Assembly (NCBI RefSeq): GCF_000773975.1 | Contig: NZ_JRUQ01000040.1 | Coordinates: 1-64,000 of the forward strand | Length of the DNA stretch: 64,000 bases | Direction: 5' to 3' | Source: Erwinia typographi | GTDB taxonomy: Bacteria; Pseudomonadota; Gammaproteobacteria; Enterobacterales; Enterobacteriaceae | Shown here: positions 11,914-21,910 of the stretch, piece after piece | Layout: each line of letters opens with the position of its first letter | Numbering within the stretch: position 1 is the stretch's first letter | The notes under the pieces: model-generated | Database searches by the model: none | What the model was told of the DNA's origin: nothing | What the model saw: the letters and a program-made list of their open reading frames with translations, nothing else | Made by a program: the position numbers and the translations under genes

Positions 11914-13263
11914 TTAAACCACCCAGTGTGGCAGGCGCAGCGTCAGTTCCAGCCCGCCATTCTTACCGTTGACCGCGCTGACTTCGCCCTGATGGGCCAG
12001 CACCACTTTACGCACGATTGACAGCCCCAGTCCGTAACCCTTACCGGACAGCGGAGAGTTAACCCGAACAAAGGGATCGAAAATGCTGGAGAGCTTCCCG
12101 GCGTCCACGCCCGGTCCCTGGTCAATCACGCTAATCGCCAGCCAGTCCTGCTCCTGGCGCAGTGAGATGCTGACCTTTTGCCCCTGTAGCGAGAAACGGA
12201 GCGCATTACGCACCACGTTTTCAACCGCCGAGCGGATCAGCTTTGCATCCCCTTTCACCGTGTAATCCCCGGATTTGTCGGCATGGAGCAGAATCTCCAC
12301 GCCGGGGATCTGCGCTTCGTAGCGAGCATCGTTAGCGACGGCCTCCAGCAGGCCAAGCAGGTCGAAATACTGCTCGTCCGGCAGGCTTTCGTGTTCCGCT
12401 CGGGAAAGCGTCAGGAGCTCACCGATCATTTTATCCAGGCGGCGAGCTTCTTCATCAATACGATCCAACGACTGCCCTACCGACTCCGGCGTCTGGCGGG
12501 CAAGCCCGGTCGCCAGCTGCAGGCGAGCCAGCGGCGAGCGCAGTTCGTGAGAAACATCATGCAGCAGCTCTTCACGCGCCTTCACCAGCACCGAAAGTCG
12601 CTCTACCATGGCATCAAAGTCCTGCGCCACCACGGAAAGCTCATCGTGACGTCGGCGCATAATCGGGAACAGCCTGACGGAGAGGTCGCCTTTCGATACG
12701 CGGTTGAATCCTGCACGTAGCTGGCCCATCGGCCGCGTCAAATTCCAGGCAAGGAACAGGCTGAATAACAACCCGCCGCCGCCAGCAATAAACAGCATCG
12801 GCTCAGGCACGTTCAGAAAGTTGCGGTGAGGTCCGCCCATATTGCTATCTTCGCGCAGCCCCTCCACATCATAACGCAGCTGATATTGTCGTCCGTCAGC
12901 CCCGGTTACCCACTCAATCACTTCTTTCGGAAATTCTCCGGGGCGCAGGTTGCGATTTAACTCGCTGCGGGGGATCTCCTGGGGAGGCTCCGGCATCAGC
13001 TGCACGGAAAAAAAGCGGCGATCCTTATCTGACCAGTCCGCCATCATATCATTCAGCGCGTCCATGCCTCCACGCTGGAGAACCGAGACGGCGGAGGTCA
13101 TTTGCAGATTAACGATACGCCTGGCCGCCTGGGATTCAGGCGGTTCATGATGCTTGCCGTACAGTGAGAAACTCAGCCACAGCAGCTGGCTCATCAGCAG
13201 AAAGGTCAGCCAAAAGCCCAGCAAAATTTTCCAGAACAGCAGCCCTCTGACCCCTGCTTTCAT
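11914..13263 (-). CDS. Two-component sensor histidine kinase, CpxA-like
   Basis: A 449-residue membrane kinase. TM1 is at about 9-35 and a periplasmic domain of about 120 residues follows. TM2 is at about 155-175, then HAMP to about 225. HisKA has the phospho-accepting H239 in HDVSHELRSPL. HATPase_c follows, with N box VENVVRNALRFS, G1 DQGPGV and G2 GYGLGLSIV. The architecture is that of CpxA/RstB-type kinases. The start overlaps the stop of the upstream response regulator by 4 bp (ATGA), so the pair is co-translated. The periplasmic sequence gives no hint of the signal. It is not the core cpxA gene, which lies elsewhere in E. coli; a paralogue is more likely. Confidence 0.85.
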   Translation of the reverse strand: MKAGVRGLLFWKILLGFWLTFLLMSQLLWLSFSLYGKHHEPPESQAARRIVNLQMTSAVSVLQRGGMDALNDMMADWSDKDRRFFSVQLMPEPPQEIPRSELNRNLRPGEFPKEVIEWVTGADGRQYQLRYDVEGLREDSNMGGPHRNFLNVPEPMLFIAGGGGLLFSLFLAWNLTRPMGQLRAGFNRVSKGDLSVRLFPIMRRRHDELSVVAQDFDAMVERLSVLVKAREELLHDVSHELRSPLARLQLATGLARQTPESVGQSLDRIDEEARRLDKMIGELLTLSRAEHESLPDEQYFDLLGLLEAVANDARYEAQIPGVEILLHADKSGDYTVKGDAKLIRSAVENVVRNALRFSLQGQKVSISLRQEQDWLAISVIDQGPGVDAGKLSSIFDPFVRVNSPLSGKGYGLGLSIVRKVVLAHQGEVSAVNGKNGGLELTLRLPHWVV

Positions 13264-13940
13264 CGGATACGGTAGCCTATGCTACGCACGGTTTCGATGT
13301 TAATGGTATCGTTGGTCAGCGTCGCCAGCTTCTGGCGGATATTGCTGATATGCACATCCACGCTGCGGTCGTAGGCTTCGCGCGGGCGGCCCAGCCCCTT
13401 TTCGGAAAGCTCATCTTTCGACACCACGCGATCGGGCGAACGCAGTAGCAGATCGAGCAAATTAAATTCGGATGCCGTCAGGTCAAACGCCTCTTTTTTC
13501 CATTCGCTGATGCGCGTAGCGGGGTTCAGCGTCAGGTCGCCCCAGCTCGCCAGTTCCTTACTTTCCACCACGGTCGGTAGCTCTTCCACACGGCGCAAAA
13601 CGGCGCGCAGTCGGGCCACCAGCTCGCGAGGATAGCAGGGCTTAGGCATATAGTCGTCCGCACCCATCTCCAGCCCAATCACCCGGTCGATATTATCGCC
13701 TTTGGCGGTGAGCATAATTACCGGCAGGCGGCAGCTTTGCCGAACCTGTCGCAGCACGTCAATTCCGCTCATATCCGGCAGCATAATGTCGAGGATCATC
13801 GCGTTGTACTCGCCGGACATCGCACCTTCCACCCCAGCCTTGCCGGTTAATACCAGCGAAGCGTCAAAGCCTTCGGCAATCAGGTACTGACTGAGCATGG
13901 TGCCCAGCTCGAGGTCGTCATCAACCAGTAAAATTTTCAT
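13260..13940 (-). CDS. OmpR/CpxR-like response regulator
   Basis: A 226-residue response regulator. The receiver domain is at 1-115 with the acidic pocket DDD at 7-9, phospho-acceptor D51 (ILDIMLPDMSGID), T78 and K100 (YMPKP). The C-terminal winged helix is at about 130-226. Its DRSVDVHISNIRQKL and ETVRSIGYRI are close to those of CpxR, suggesting an affinity to the CpxR branch of the OmpR family. It is the first gene of the pair with the downstream kinase. cysM lies 175 bp away on the same strand but is a separate core gene. Confidence 0.87.
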   Translation of the reverse strand: MKILLVDDDLELGTMLSQYLIAEGFDASLVLTGKAGVEGAMSGEYNAMILDIMLPDMSGIDVLRQVRQSCRLPVIMLTAKGDNIDRVIGLEMGADDYMPKPCYPRELVARLRAVLRRVEELPTVVESKELASWGDLTLNPATRISEWKKEAFDLTASEFNLLDLLLRSPDRVVSKDELSEKGLGRPREAYDRSVDVHISNIRQKLATLTNDTINIETVRSIGYRIR

Positions 13941-14115
13941 GCAGCGTCTCTCTGTGATTCAGCCGCTATTTTCACCCGTCGGCAACATAATAGCAGCAGG
14001 TTTTACCTAATCCTTACAGTGTATCAGCAGGAATGAAATGCGGGAGGGCGGTCTGAAAGATAACCTGTTGAAAGCGCGGGTCGAACGACGTCGACCCGGA
14101 GGAAGCCCACCGAAA

Positions 14116-14994
14116 TTAATATACTCCGGTGGAGAGGTAGCGGTCACCACGGTCACAAATAATAGCGACGACCAGGCTGCCAGGCTGCTCCTGCGCAATC
14201 CGCAGCGCGCCGGCGACTGCTCCGCCGGAGCTTACGCCGCAAAAAACCCCTTCGCGCCGCGCCAGCAGACGCATGGTTTGCTCCGCTTCCTGCTGAGACA
14301 TATCTATCACCCGATCCACCAGATCCGGGCGGTAGATACCGGGCAAATACGCCGAGGGCCAGCGACGAATGCCGGGAATGCTGCTGCCCTCTTCAGGCTG
14401 TAGCCCCACGATCTCAATGCTGGCGCTCTGCTCTTTCAGGAAGCGTCCCACGCCGGTGATGGTACCGGTGGTGCCCATGCTGGAAACAAAGTGGGTCAGG
14501 CGTCCGGCGGTCTGCTGCCAGATTTCCGGGCCGGTAGTGGTGTAATGCCCCAGCGGGTTATCCGGGTTGTTGAACTGATCGAGCACTTTGCCTTCGCCCC
14601 TGGCCTCCATCTCTTTCGCCAGATCGCGCGCCCCTTCCATCCCCTGTTCGCGGCTAACCAGGATCAGCTCTGCGCCGTAAGCCTGCATCGCGGCCTGGCG
14701 CTCAACGCTCATGTTGTCTGGCATCAGCAGCTTCAGCGCATAGCCTTTCATGGCGGCAATCATCGCCAGCGCGATGCCGGTATTGCCGCTTGTCGCTTCG
14801 ATCAGCACGTCGCCAGGCTGGATTTCGCCGCGGCGTTCAGCCCGTTCGATCATTGAAAAAGCGGCGCGATCCTTTACCGAACCGGCGGGGTTATTACCTT
14901 CCAGCTTTAGCCAGATTTCGCTGCCGTTGGCTGGCGTCAGGCGCTGCAGTCTGATCAGTGGCGTGTTGCCAATGGTATTTTCTAAGGTTGTCAC
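14116..14994 (-). CDS. cysM: Cysteine synthase B (O-acetylserine sulfhydrylase B)
   Basis: A 292-residue PLP enzyme that makes cysteine from O-acetylserine and can use thiosulfate, matching its position after the sulfate/thiosulfate importer. The PLP lysine is K41 in [22 protein letters not shown] and GTTGTITGVG are present, and the tail ends ICDRGDRYLSTGVY. The protein stops about 11 residues earlier than E. coli CysM (303), so the C-terminal tail is missing. The start codon is GTG at 14994 with CCAGGAATT upstream. A strong intrinsic terminator lies between cysA and this start, so cysM depends on readthrough or its own promoter. Confidence 0.95.
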   Translation of the reverse strand: MTTLENTIGNTPLIRLQRLTPANGSEIWLKLEGNNPAGSVKDRAAFSMIERAERRGEIQPGDVLIEATSGNTGIALAMIAAMKGYALKLLMPDNMSVERQAAMQAYGAELILVSREQGMEGARDLAKEMEARGEGKVLDQFNNPDNPLGHYTTTGPEIWQQTAGRLTHFVSSMGTTGTITGVGRFLKEQSASIEIVGLQPEEGSSIPGIRRWPSAYLPGIYRPDLVDRVIDMSQQEAEQTMRLLARREGVFCGVSSGGAVAGALRIAQEQPGSLVVAIICDRGDRYLSTGVY

Positions 14995-15027
14995 GGTGCA
15001 ATTCCTGGAAGGGCCAGAAAAGCTGGC

Positions 15028-15055
15028 AAAAAAAAGGGTCAGGCAGACCTGACCC
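15028..15055 (-). terminator. Intrinsic terminator between cysA and cysM
   Basis: On the minus strand GGGTCAGG-TCTG-CCTGACCC is followed by eight T residues. Stem of 8, tetraloop and U-tract make this a textbook terminator inside what E. coli transcribes as cysPTWAM. It is 20 bp after the cysA stop codon. Confidence 0.9.
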
Positions 15056-15074
15056 CCTGTTGATTTAGAAAATA

Positions 15075-16163
15075 TCAGGCGCTTTGGGCAAAGGCAACCT
15101 GTTGCAGCGGCGTTTCGCCTTTGTACAAGCGGGCCTGCTGCAGGCCAACAAACAGCGATTCGCCGCGGACGGGCGCAGTCTGGGCGCCGTCGACCACCAG
15201 GGCGATCGGGTCCGTCGACCAGCCTGTCGGCTGGACAACCAGCTGCCAGTAGTGGCCGCGCGGGCTAACTTCCAGAACCTGTACCGGCAGCGGCGTTTCC
15301 AGGCTGCTCTGACGGCTGACGTCCACTTCCCACGGGCGCAGGAACAGCTCTACCGCGCCCTGATGAGCCGGAGTGTATCCCAGCGGCCAGTGATGGGCGC
15401 CAACGTGGAACTGAGAGCCATGCACTTCGCCCGCAAAACGGTTCACCTCGCCAAGGAATTCCAGCACGAATCGGGTGGCAGGATCGCGCCAGACTTCATC
15501 CGGCGTGCCGACCTGCTCAATGTTACCCTGGCTCATCACCACCACGCGATCCGCCACTTCCATCGCTTCTTCCTGATCGTGGGTGACGAAGACGCTGGTG
15601 AACTTCAGCTCCTCGTGCAGCTGGCGCAGCCAGCGGCGCAGCTCTTTACGGACCTGAGCATCCAGCGCGCCGAAAGGCTCATCCAGCAGCAAAATCTGTG
15701 GCTCCACCGCCAGCGCGCGGGCCAGCGCCACGCGCTGTTTCTGCCCGCCGGAAAGCTGCGACGGGAAGCGCTCGGCCAGGTGGCCCAGCTGCACCATCTC
15801 CAGTAGCTGGCTGACTTTTTGCTTAATGACCGCCGCAGAAGGACGTTCACGGCGCGGCAGCACGGTCAGGCCAAAGGCAATGTTGTCGAACACCGTCATG
15901 TGGCGGAACAGCGCGTAGTGCTGGAACACAAAGCCGACCTGGCGGTCGCGCGCATGTAGCTGCGTCACGTCCTTGCCCTGGAAGCTAAGACGACCGCTGC
16001 TCTGGCTCTCCAGCCCGGCGATAATGCGCAGCAGCGTGGTTTTCCCGGAGCCGGAAGGCCCGAGCAGCGCTACCATCTGACCGGAAGGGATATCCAGTGA
16101 AATATCGTTCAGGACCTTAGTACGGCCGAAAGATTTGTTAATGTTGCTGATTTCAATGCTCAT
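15075..16163 (-). CDS. cysA: Sulfate/thiosulfate ABC transporter ATPase CysA
   Basis: A 362-residue ATPase energising sulfate/thiosulfate import. Walker A is GPSGSGKTT (about 36-44), the Q loop is in [16 protein letters not shown], the signature is LSGGQKQR, Walker B is [12 protein letters not shown] and the switch histidine is in [15 protein letters not shown]. The C-terminal regulatory part is about 240-362. The start overlaps the end of cysW by 11 bp, consistent with translational coupling in cysPTWA. A terminator directly follows. Regulation by CysB with N-acetylserine is expected from E. coli. Confidence 0.97.
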   Translation of the reverse strand: MSIEISNINKSFGRTKVLNDISLDIPSGQMVALLGPSGSGKTTLLRIIAGLESQSSGRLSFQGKDVTQLHARDRQVGFVFQHYALFRHMTVFDNIAFGLTVLPRRERPSAAVIKQKVSQLLEMVQLGHLAERFPSQLSGGQKQRVALARALAVEPQILLLDEPFGALDAQVRKELRRWLRQLHEELKFTSVFVTHDQEEAMEVADRVVVMSQGNIEQVGTPDEVWRDPATRFVLEFLGEVNRFAGEVHGSQFHVGAHHWPLGYTPAHQGAVELFLRPWEVDVSRQSSLETPLPVQVLEVSPRGHYWQLVVQPTGWSTDPIALVVDGAQTAPVRGESLFVGLQQARLYKGETPLQQVAFAQSA

Positions 16164-17028
16164 GGTTCCCCTCCTGTTGCAAACGCTTCTGCTGGTGCTC
16201 TAAACGCCACTGCAGCGCGCTTTTCAGAAACAGTGTGACTATCGCCATCAGGGTCAGCAGCCCGGCCGCCGTAAAGGCGCCGACGGTGTTGTAATCCTGA
16301 TGCAGTAATTCAACTTGTAATGGCAGCGTATAGGTCTGGCCGCGAATCGAACCCGACACGACGGAGACCGCGCCAAACTCGCCGATGGCGCGAGCGTTGG
16401 TTAATACCAGTCCGTACAGCAGCGCCCAGCGGATATTGGGCAGCGTCACGCGCCAGAACATTTTCCAGCCTGACGCGCCCAGCAACACCGCCGCTTCATC
16501 TTCATTGCTGCCCTGGCTTAACATCACCGGCACCAGTTCGCGGACGACAAACGGACAGGTGACAAAGATGGTCACCATCGCCATGCCCGGCCAGGAGAAC
16601 ATCAGCTGGACATTCTTCGCATCCAGCCAGCCGCCAACCGGGCCGTTAACGCCCCAGAACAGCAGGTACATCAACCCTGCCACCACCGGCGACACGGCAA
16701 AAGGAATATCGAACAGCGTCAGCAGCAGCTGGCGCCCCGGAAAATCAAAACGCGTCACCAGCCAGGCCAGCAGCGTACCAAACACCAGATTTACCGGTAC
16801 GGTAATCAGCGCCATCAGCACGGTCAGCCAGATCGAATGCAGCATATCCCCGTCTTTCAGGTTGCCGATTAGCGCGCCAATGCCTTCTGAAAAAGCGCTG
16901 GCGAAAATGGCTACCATCGGCACTACCAGCAGCCCGAGGGAGATCGCCATGCCCAGCGCAATCAGCAGCCATTTACCCCAGTTGATGCGTCTGCGGCCCA
17001 CGCCGTTGAACGCGGTTACGTCAGCCAT
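16153..17028 (-). CDS. cysW: Sulfate/thiosulfate ABC transporter permease CysW
   Basis: A 291-residue inner-membrane permease with six hydrophobic segments. The cytoplasmic EAA coupling loop is [23 protein letters not shown] near residue 190-212. It pairs with CysT to form the channel and docks on CysA. The ATG shares one base with the cysT stop codon (TAATG), indicating coupling. Length matches E. coli CysW (291). Confidence 0.96.
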   Translation of the reverse strand: MADVTAFNGVGRRRINWGKWLLIALGMAISLGLLVVPMVAIFASAFSEGIGALIGNLKDGDMLHSIWLTVLMALITVPVNLVFGTLLAWLVTRFDFPGRQLLLTLFDIPFAVSPVVAGLMYLLFWGVNGPVGGWLDAKNVQLMFSWPGMAMVTIFVTCPFVVRELVPVMLSQGSNEDEAAVLLGASGWKMFWRVTLPNIRWALLYGLVLTNARAIGEFGAVSVVSGSIRGQTYTLPLQVELLHQDYNTVGAFTAAGLLTLMAIVTLFLKSALQWRLEHQQKRLQQEGNHEH

Positions 17029-17864
17029 TAGTGACCTCCAATGCGACGGCCAAAGCGGCTTTGTAAGGTGTTAATCGCAAACAGCAGCAGCAGCGAGGCG
17101 GCTAAAATGACCGAGGCAATGGCGCTGGCGGCCGGATAGTCAAATTCCTGCAGGCGGATGAAAATCATCAGCGAGGTCACTTCGGTTTTCCAGGCGATAT
17201 TCCCGGCGATAAAAATCACCGCGCCAAACTCACCCAGGCTGCGGGTAAAAGAGAGCGCCGTACCCGCCAGCAGCGCAGGCGCAACCTCGGGCAGCACCAC
17301 GCGACGAAAGCTCTGCCACGGCGAAGCGCCGAGCGTTTCGGCGGCCTCTTCATATTCAGGCCCCAGCTCTTCGAGAACGGGCTGAACGGTGCGGACCACG
17401 AACGGGATGCTGGTAAACGCCATAGCGACGGCGATGCCCAGCCAGGTATAAGACACCTTAATATCAAACTGCGCCAGCCACTGACCGTACCAGCCGTTAA
17501 CGGAAAACAGCCCAGCCAGCGTCAGGCCCGCCACCGCGGTTGGCAGAGCGAACGGTAAATCCATCAGCCCGTCCAGCAGCGTGCGGCCAGGAAAACGGTA
17601 GCGAGTCAGGATCCACGCCATCAACATGCCGAAGAAGGCGTTAAAGATCGAGGCCACGCCCGCTGACAGCAGGGTCACTTTATACGCGGCCATCACCTGC
17701 GGGTTGGTAATCACTTCCCAGTACTGTGCCAGCGTCATCTGCGACAGCTGCATCAGTAAGGCGCTGATCGGCAGCAGCAGGATCAGGCAGGTGAAGAACA
17801 GACTGCTGCCGAGGCTGAGACCAAAACCGGGGAGTACGCGCTTGCTTTTAGCGGCAAACATCAC
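17028..17864 (-). CDS. cysT: Sulfate/thiosulfate ABC transporter permease CysT (CysU)
   Basis: A 278-residue permease, the other half of the CysTW channel, with six membrane segments. The EAA loop is [22 protein letters not shown]. Its ATG overlaps the cysP stop by 4 bp (ATGA), and its own stop overlaps the cysW start by one base. An unbroken overlap chain links cysP-T-W-A. Confidence 0.96.
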   Translation of the reverse strand: MMFAAKSKRVLPGFGLSLGSSLFFTCLILLLPISALLMQLSQMTLAQYWEVITNPQVMAAYKVTLLSAGVASIFNAFFGMLMAWILTRYRFPGRTLLDGLMDLPFALPTAVAGLTLAGLFSVNGWYGQWLAQFDIKVSYTWLGIAVAMAFTSIPFVVRTVQPVLEELGPEYEEAAETLGASPWQSFRRVVLPEVAPALLAGTALSFTRSLGEFGAVIFIAGNIAWKTEVTSLMIFIRLQEFDYPAASAIASVILAASLLLLFAINTLQSRFGRRIGGH

Positions 17865-18877
17865 TGGTGTCCTGCGGTTAAGAGTTTATCCAGCTCGCCG
17901 CCGCTGGCAAATTGGGTTTTCATGACCTGATCCCAGCTACCGAACGCGTCTTCCACGCGGAACAGATCGGTGGCCGGGAAGCGGTCTTTCTGCTGCGCCA
18001 TCAACTCAGGATTATTCACGCGGTAGTAGAACTGGGTGATAATTTTCTGCGCTGACGGGCTGTAGAGATAGTTCAGATACGCTTTGGCGGCCTTTTCGGT
18101 GTTGTTGGCCTGCACGCTTTTGTCGACCCAGGTCACCGGGAACTCCGCCAGAATATTGGTTTTCGGCACCACAACTTCATAGCCGTCTTTAGCATACTGA
18201 TTGCGAATATTGTTCACTTCAGACTCGAAGCTGATCAGCACGTCGCCCTGGCCCCGCTCCACAAAGGTGGTGGTCGCGCCGCGGCCGCCGGTATCAAAGA
18301 CCTCAACATTCTTCAGGAACTGGGTCATAAACTGTTCGGTTTTCGCCCGATCTTTACCGTCGGCCTTATCGGCAGCGCCCCAGGCGGCAAGATAGGTGTA
18401 GCGACCGTTTCCGGACGTTTTCGGATTTGGGAACACCAGTTTCACATCACTTTTAACCAGATCGTTCCAGCTGTGGATGTTCTTCGGGTTGCCCTTACGC
18501 ACCAGGAAAGCCATGGTGGAATAGAACGGCGAGCTGTTGTTAGGGAAGCGTTTTTGCCAGTCTGCCGGGATCAGGTTGCCGCGATCGTGCAGGATCTGCA
18601 CGTCAGTGACCTGATTATAGGTCACCACATCCGCCTTTAGTCCCTGCAAGATGGACAGCGCCTGCCTGGAAGAACCGGCGTGTGACTGGCTGATAGTTAG
18701 CTTGTCGCCGTTATTCTGCTCTGCCCACTGTTTCTCAAAGGGGGCATTCAGAGCGACAAATAGTTCGCGCGAAACGTCGTACGAACTGTTTAACAGCTCG
18801 GTTGCCTGGGCTGAGCCGGCCAACAGCAGCGAGAAAGCGGCACTGCTTATTATCTTTTTAACCGTCGGTAACGTCAT
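17861..18877 (-). CDS. cysP: Thiosulfate-binding protein CysP
   Basis: A 338-residue periplasmic binding protein delivering thiosulfate (and sulfate) to CysTWA. A Sec signal peptide of about 25 residues ends at GSAQA-TELL. The mature start [19 protein letters not shown] and the inner [21 protein letters not shown] are near-identical to E. coli CysP. First gene of the operon; the CysB-controlled promoter must lie in the 200-bp spacer toward yfeX. In E. coli ucpA and murR follow upstream; here yfeX is next. Confidence 0.97.
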   Translation of the reverse strand: MTLPTVKKIISSAAFSLLLAGSAQATELLNSSYDVSRELFVALNAPFEKQWAEQNNGDKLTISQSHAGSSRQALSILQGLKADVVTYNQVTDVQILHDRGNLIPADWQKRFPNNSSPFYSTMAFLVRKGNPKNIHSWNDLVKSDVKLVFPNPKTSGNGRYTYLAAWGAADKADGKDRAKTEQFMTQFLKNVEVFDTGGRGATTTFVERGQGDVLISFESEVNNIRNQYAKDGYEVVVPKTNILAEFPVTWVDKSVQANNTEKAAKAYLNYLYSPSAQKIITQFYYRVNNPELMAQQKDRFPATDLFRVEDAFGSWDQVMKTQFASGGELDKLLTAGHQ

Positions 18878-19084
18878 TATGCACCCTGAAAACAGTCCGG
18901 CTCGCGCCCTGAAGTGCCTTCAGTTTATTTATAACCACACTAAAAGCAGTAACGGTTTTATATACCGTTTGGTGATTTGGAAGTTTAAAATGCTATAAGG
19001 ATGTGGAATTGTTTATGCAGAGGATGGGAAAGCACCGCTTTATTGCCCGTTATCTCAACGTTATAACGGGCAGGCTTTTACTGC
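18878..19084 (-). promoter_or_regulatory. cysP promoter region
   Basis: A 207-bp spacer between yfeX and cysP, AT-rich in its cysP-proximal half (runs such as TTTATATACCGTTTGG read on the plus strand near 18957). It holds the cysP promoter and, next to yfeX, the hairpin at 19045. CysB binding is inferred from the family only. Confidence 0.4.
19045..19071. other. Hairpin downstream of yfeX
   Basis: GCCCGTTAT at 19045-19053 pairs with ATAACGGGC at 19063-19071 around a 9-base loop. In the yfeX direction it is followed by AATAAAG, with no U-tract. On the other strand AGGCTTTTA follows. It is a weak or Rho-assisted 3' end for yfeX. Confidence 0.45.
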
Positions 19085-19981
19085 TTACAGCGCGGTCAGC
19101 TGTTGCAGCGAAGGTGCATAGAAATAGCTGCCGCTGACGGGTTTGGTGAAGCGCAGCATCGCATCGAATTTATTATCCAGTTCACCAAACATGCTCAGCA
19201 GCTGCCGCTCAATATTGTACAGCGTAGCGCAGTAGGCGAGGAAGAACAGGCCGTTAGTACCGCTGGCCGTGCCGTAGGGCAGGCTCTGGCGCAGGATCTT
19301 CAGACCTTTCCCCTCCTCTTTCAGATCGACGCGGCTGACGTGCGAGGTGGCAGGACGGGCATCGCCCTCCAGCTCTTCGTTATCCTGTTTGCTACGGCCA
19401 ATAATCTGCTCCTGCCTGTTCACCGCCAGGCGGTTAAACATCGACAAATTATGCTGCCAGCGCTGGCTAAACACGTAGCTGCCGCCCGCGTTCTCTCCTT
19501 CGGCGATCAGCGCCACCAGCGGGCGCTGCTCGCCCTGTGGATTTTCCGTACCGTCGACAAAGCCGCTCAGGTCGCGCTCTTCCACCCAGCGGAAGCCATG
19601 GGTCTCCTCCACAATCTGGATAGCTTCGCCAAAGGCCGTCACGGCAGCCTGAGCGAGGCTGAAATTGACGTCGTGGCGTAAGGATTGAATATGGATCAGC
19701 AGGTCGCGCTGGGTGGCGGGCGCCATGCCCTTGCCCATCGGCTGGAAATCTTTCAGCTCAGCGGTACTGTTGCCCGGGCACAGATCGTTCCACAGCGCCG
19801 GACCAAAGGCGACGACCGCGCCCAACCCGGCATCAGGCCAACGCTTTTGCAGCTGGTCAAGCTGCTGCAAAAAGACAGGAATAGCCTGACGCAGCGCGGC
19901 AACGTCGTCCTGCACCATGGCTTCAAGGTAAATGGCAAAACGGCGATGTTCTAATAAAATGCCGCTCTGGGGCTGAGACAT
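19085..19981 (-). CDS. yfeX: Dye-decolorizing-type heme peroxidase YfeX
   Basis: A 298-residue cytoplasmic Dyp-type heme peroxidase. The catalytic aspartate is D143 in the family motif GFVDGTENP. The proximal heme histidine is H214 in ATSHVSRVD, and the distal-side arginine lies in the following RQSLPYG region. E. coli YfeX (299) oxidises porphyrinogens; a deferrochelatase role has been claimed and disputed. The start at 19981 has GAGGAGAAG upstream; 39 further in-frame codons are rejected. yfeY lies 162 bp upstream with its own stop. Confidence 0.95.
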   Translation of the reverse strand: MSQPQSGILLEHRRFAIYLEAMVQDDVAALRQAIPVFLQQLDQLQKRWPDAGLGAVVAFGPALWNDLCPGNSTAELKDFQPMGKGMAPATQRDLLIHIQSLRHDVNFSLAQAAVTAFGEAIQIVEETHGFRWVEERDLSGFVDGTENPQGEQRPLVALIAEGENAGGSYVFSQRWQHNLSMFNRLAVNRQEQIIGRSKQDNEELEGDARPATSHVSRVDLKEEGKGLKILRQSLPYGTASGTNGLFFLAYCATLYNIERQLLSMFGELDNKFDAMLRFTKPVSGSYFYAPSLQQLTAL

Positions 19982-20143
19982 GCTGAACTTCTCCTCAATA
20001 GACTGATAACCGACGGGGGCTTTACGGCGTATCATACCCGATGTTTTCGGGGCTATCTTGTCGGGCGACAAAGAATCAGAGGATCCGGGCGATATCACGC
20101 GCTGAGGCGACGGCAGGGCCGCCGGAAGGCGGCCCGGAGAGAA

Positions 20144-20761
20144 TTACTTACGCCAGATAATTTTACTGATAGTCCATTTTTTCAGCGTGTCATCCGAAGG
20201 CATCAGGCCCTGCGGACCGTGCCATTCGCCGCTAAACAGGTAGCTGATGTGCTGGCTTCCCGGTGCGCGGCATTCGACGCCTTCACCGTCGCTGCCCGTT
20301 CCTTTCTCACAGGCGCCATAAGCCTGCTGGAAGATATCGGCGAACGGCGTGCCGATCTTATTGCCGCTCGCGGAAGCGATCTCTTTATCCGTGACGTCGA
20401 TGCGGTCAATTGTCGTCTGACCGTTCACTACCACTTTCACCTGCTTATCGCTGACGCCCTGGAAAAAGGTCACCACGCCGCCATTCTCGCCGCGCATTCC
20501 TTTGCGCACCTGATACTTGCCGCTTAGCCCATCGCTAATCGCCTGCTCATTCATGGCGGTGCTGCCCGTCAGACTGCCCACGCCCTGCTCGGTCACGGTT
20601 AAGGTAGAGCCGAACCAGTGCCACGGCGCCAGGCTGGACCAGGACCAGGCCAGCGGATTCCACCAGGTGGCTCCGCTGCTGGCGTCAGAGGATGTGCCTG
20701 AGCTGGCGCAGCCGCTCAATAGCAACACGGCGACAATCAGTGCCGGGCGAACAGATTTCAT
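20144..20761 (-). CDS. yfeY: RpoE-regulated lipoprotein YfeY
   Basis: A 205-residue lipoprotein. The N terminus MKSVRPALIVAVLLLSGC carries a lipobox with the lipidated cysteine at residue 18; Ala-Ser follows, which favours outer-membrane sorting. A Ser-rich stretch and a Trp-rich segment (WWNPLAWSWSSLAPWHWFG) follow. The remainder matches E. coli YfeY, a sigma-E-dependent protein of unknown function. The lipobox placement decides the start at 20761; 16 in-frame codons upstream are not used. Confidence 0.9.
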   Translation of the reverse strand: MKSVRPALIVAVLLLSGCASSGTSSDASSGATWWNPLAWSWSSLAPWHWFGSTLTVTEQGVGSLTGSTAMNEQAISDGLSGKYQVRKGMRGENGGVVTFFQGVSDKQVKVVVNGQTTIDRIDVTDKEIASASGNKIGTPFADIFQQAYGACEKGTGSDGEGVECRAPGSQHISYLFSGEWHGPQGLMPSDDTLKKWTISKIIWRK

Positions 20762-20823
20762 TGCAACTCCTGGGTAATCAATAAACCACTGAACTGATTG
20801 GAGTGCCAATCGGCCAAAAAGTT

Positions 20824-21279
20824 TTATCCGCCGTTACTCGCCGGGTCAAAACAGGCGCGCAGGCGGCCGTTAAGACCCAGCCAGGCCAGCGCCAGCAGGT
20901 CAAAACCGGTAAACAGGATCGACAGAGGCGAAGCCTGCTCGCCCTGCCACAGGGTGAAGACCTGTAGCAGCAGCATTCCCGCCAGCGTCAGCATCAGCAC
21001 CCAGCGCCACGACTGCCAGAGGCGGGGAAAGCGCTGACGGTAGCCGGTCAGCAGCAGCCCAAGCGCGGCAGGGATGCCTGAGCCAAGGCCCAGCCAGAAA
21101 GCATGGCTATCGGGATAGAACAATTCCAGCAGCGAGGCGCCCTGCTGTCGGGAGGCGCCGGCCATAACAAACAGCACCCAGGTGCGGGCCTGCAACAGTA
21201 AAATAGCCCAAAAGGCCAGCGGTAATCTCAGCTGGCCTTTGGCGTCATAGTCGTCCGGGGAAAATATCAGGTTCATCAC
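20824..21279 (-). CDS. yfeZ: DUF2919-family inner-membrane protein YfeZ
   Basis: A 151-residue protein with four hydrophobic stretches (about 22-42, 62-80, 90-112 and 120-138) and the conserved beginning FSPDDYDAKGQLRLP. It matches E. coli YfeZ, of unknown function. It precedes yfeY by 62 bp on the same strand and may be co-transcribed with it. Confidence 0.88.
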   Translation of the reverse strand: MMNLIFSPDDYDAKGQLRLPLAFWAILLLQARTWVLFVMAGASRQQGASLLELFYPDSHAFWLGLGSGIPAALGLLLTGYRQRFPRLWQSWRWVLMLTLAGMLLLQVFTLWQGEQASPLSILFTGFDLLALAWLGLNGRLRACFDPASNGG

Positions 21280-21321
21280 TTCACTGGCGGGAACGGCGGG
21301 CGGCGCAGGCCACCCAGCTTA

Positions 21322-21747
21322 TTAATATTCGCGATCTTCGATCAGGCGTTTGCCAAGCAGCATCGTGTCCTGAGTTTCATAGTCGAGCTTTTCATAAAAA
21401 CCCAGCACCGCATCGTTTTCTTCACGGACCATCACATGAATTTTGGGGCAGCCGCGAGCGATCAGCTTTTTCTCCAGGCGATTGATCAGCGCGTTGGCAA
21501 AGCCTCGCCCCTGATAGTCAGGATGCACGCCGAGATAATAGGCCGAGCCGCGATGACCGTCGTAGCCGCCCATCAGGGTGCCGACAATCTCACCGCCCAC
21601 CACCGCCACCAGAAACAGGTCAGGGTCATGATTGAGCTTTCGCTCAATATCCATTTCAGGATCGTTCCAGGGGCGTAACAAATCACACCGCTCCCAGAGG
21701 GTGATCACCTCTTCAAAATCGTCCTGGCTAAAGACGCGGATTTCCAT
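21322..21747 (-). CDS. ypeA: GNAT acetyltransferase YpeA
   Basis: A 141-residue GNAT, the same length as E. coli YpeA. The acetyl-CoA motif A is [17 protein letters not shown] (about 77-93). [24 protein letters not shown] near the N terminus is a family hallmark. Substrate unknown; the subgroup resembles small ribosomal-protein acetyltransferases only in fold. The ATG at 21747 (MEIRVFSQ) aligns with E. coli. An earlier in-frame start adds eight residues and is rejected. Divergent from amiA. Confidence 0.9.
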   Translation of the reverse strand: MEIRVFSQDDFEEVITLWERCDLLRPWNDPEMDIERKLNHDPDLFLVAVVGGEIVGTLMGGYDGHRGSAYYLGVHPDYQGRGFANALINRLEKKLIARGCPKIHVMVREENDAVLGFYEKLDYETQDTMLLGKRLIEDREY

Positions 21748-21910
21748 GGCGTTGCCCCAGATGTTAACCATAATCTGCTGATTATCACGCTTTCTTTCGC
21801 CGGTGCAAGTCTCAACGCGGATTTAGCGCTAAAAAAGGGAAGGTTGTTCAGTTAGCCCGCTGAAATGGAAAGTAAAATGTTGAAATAGTTCCGTCCTCGC
21901 ACCGCGGCTG

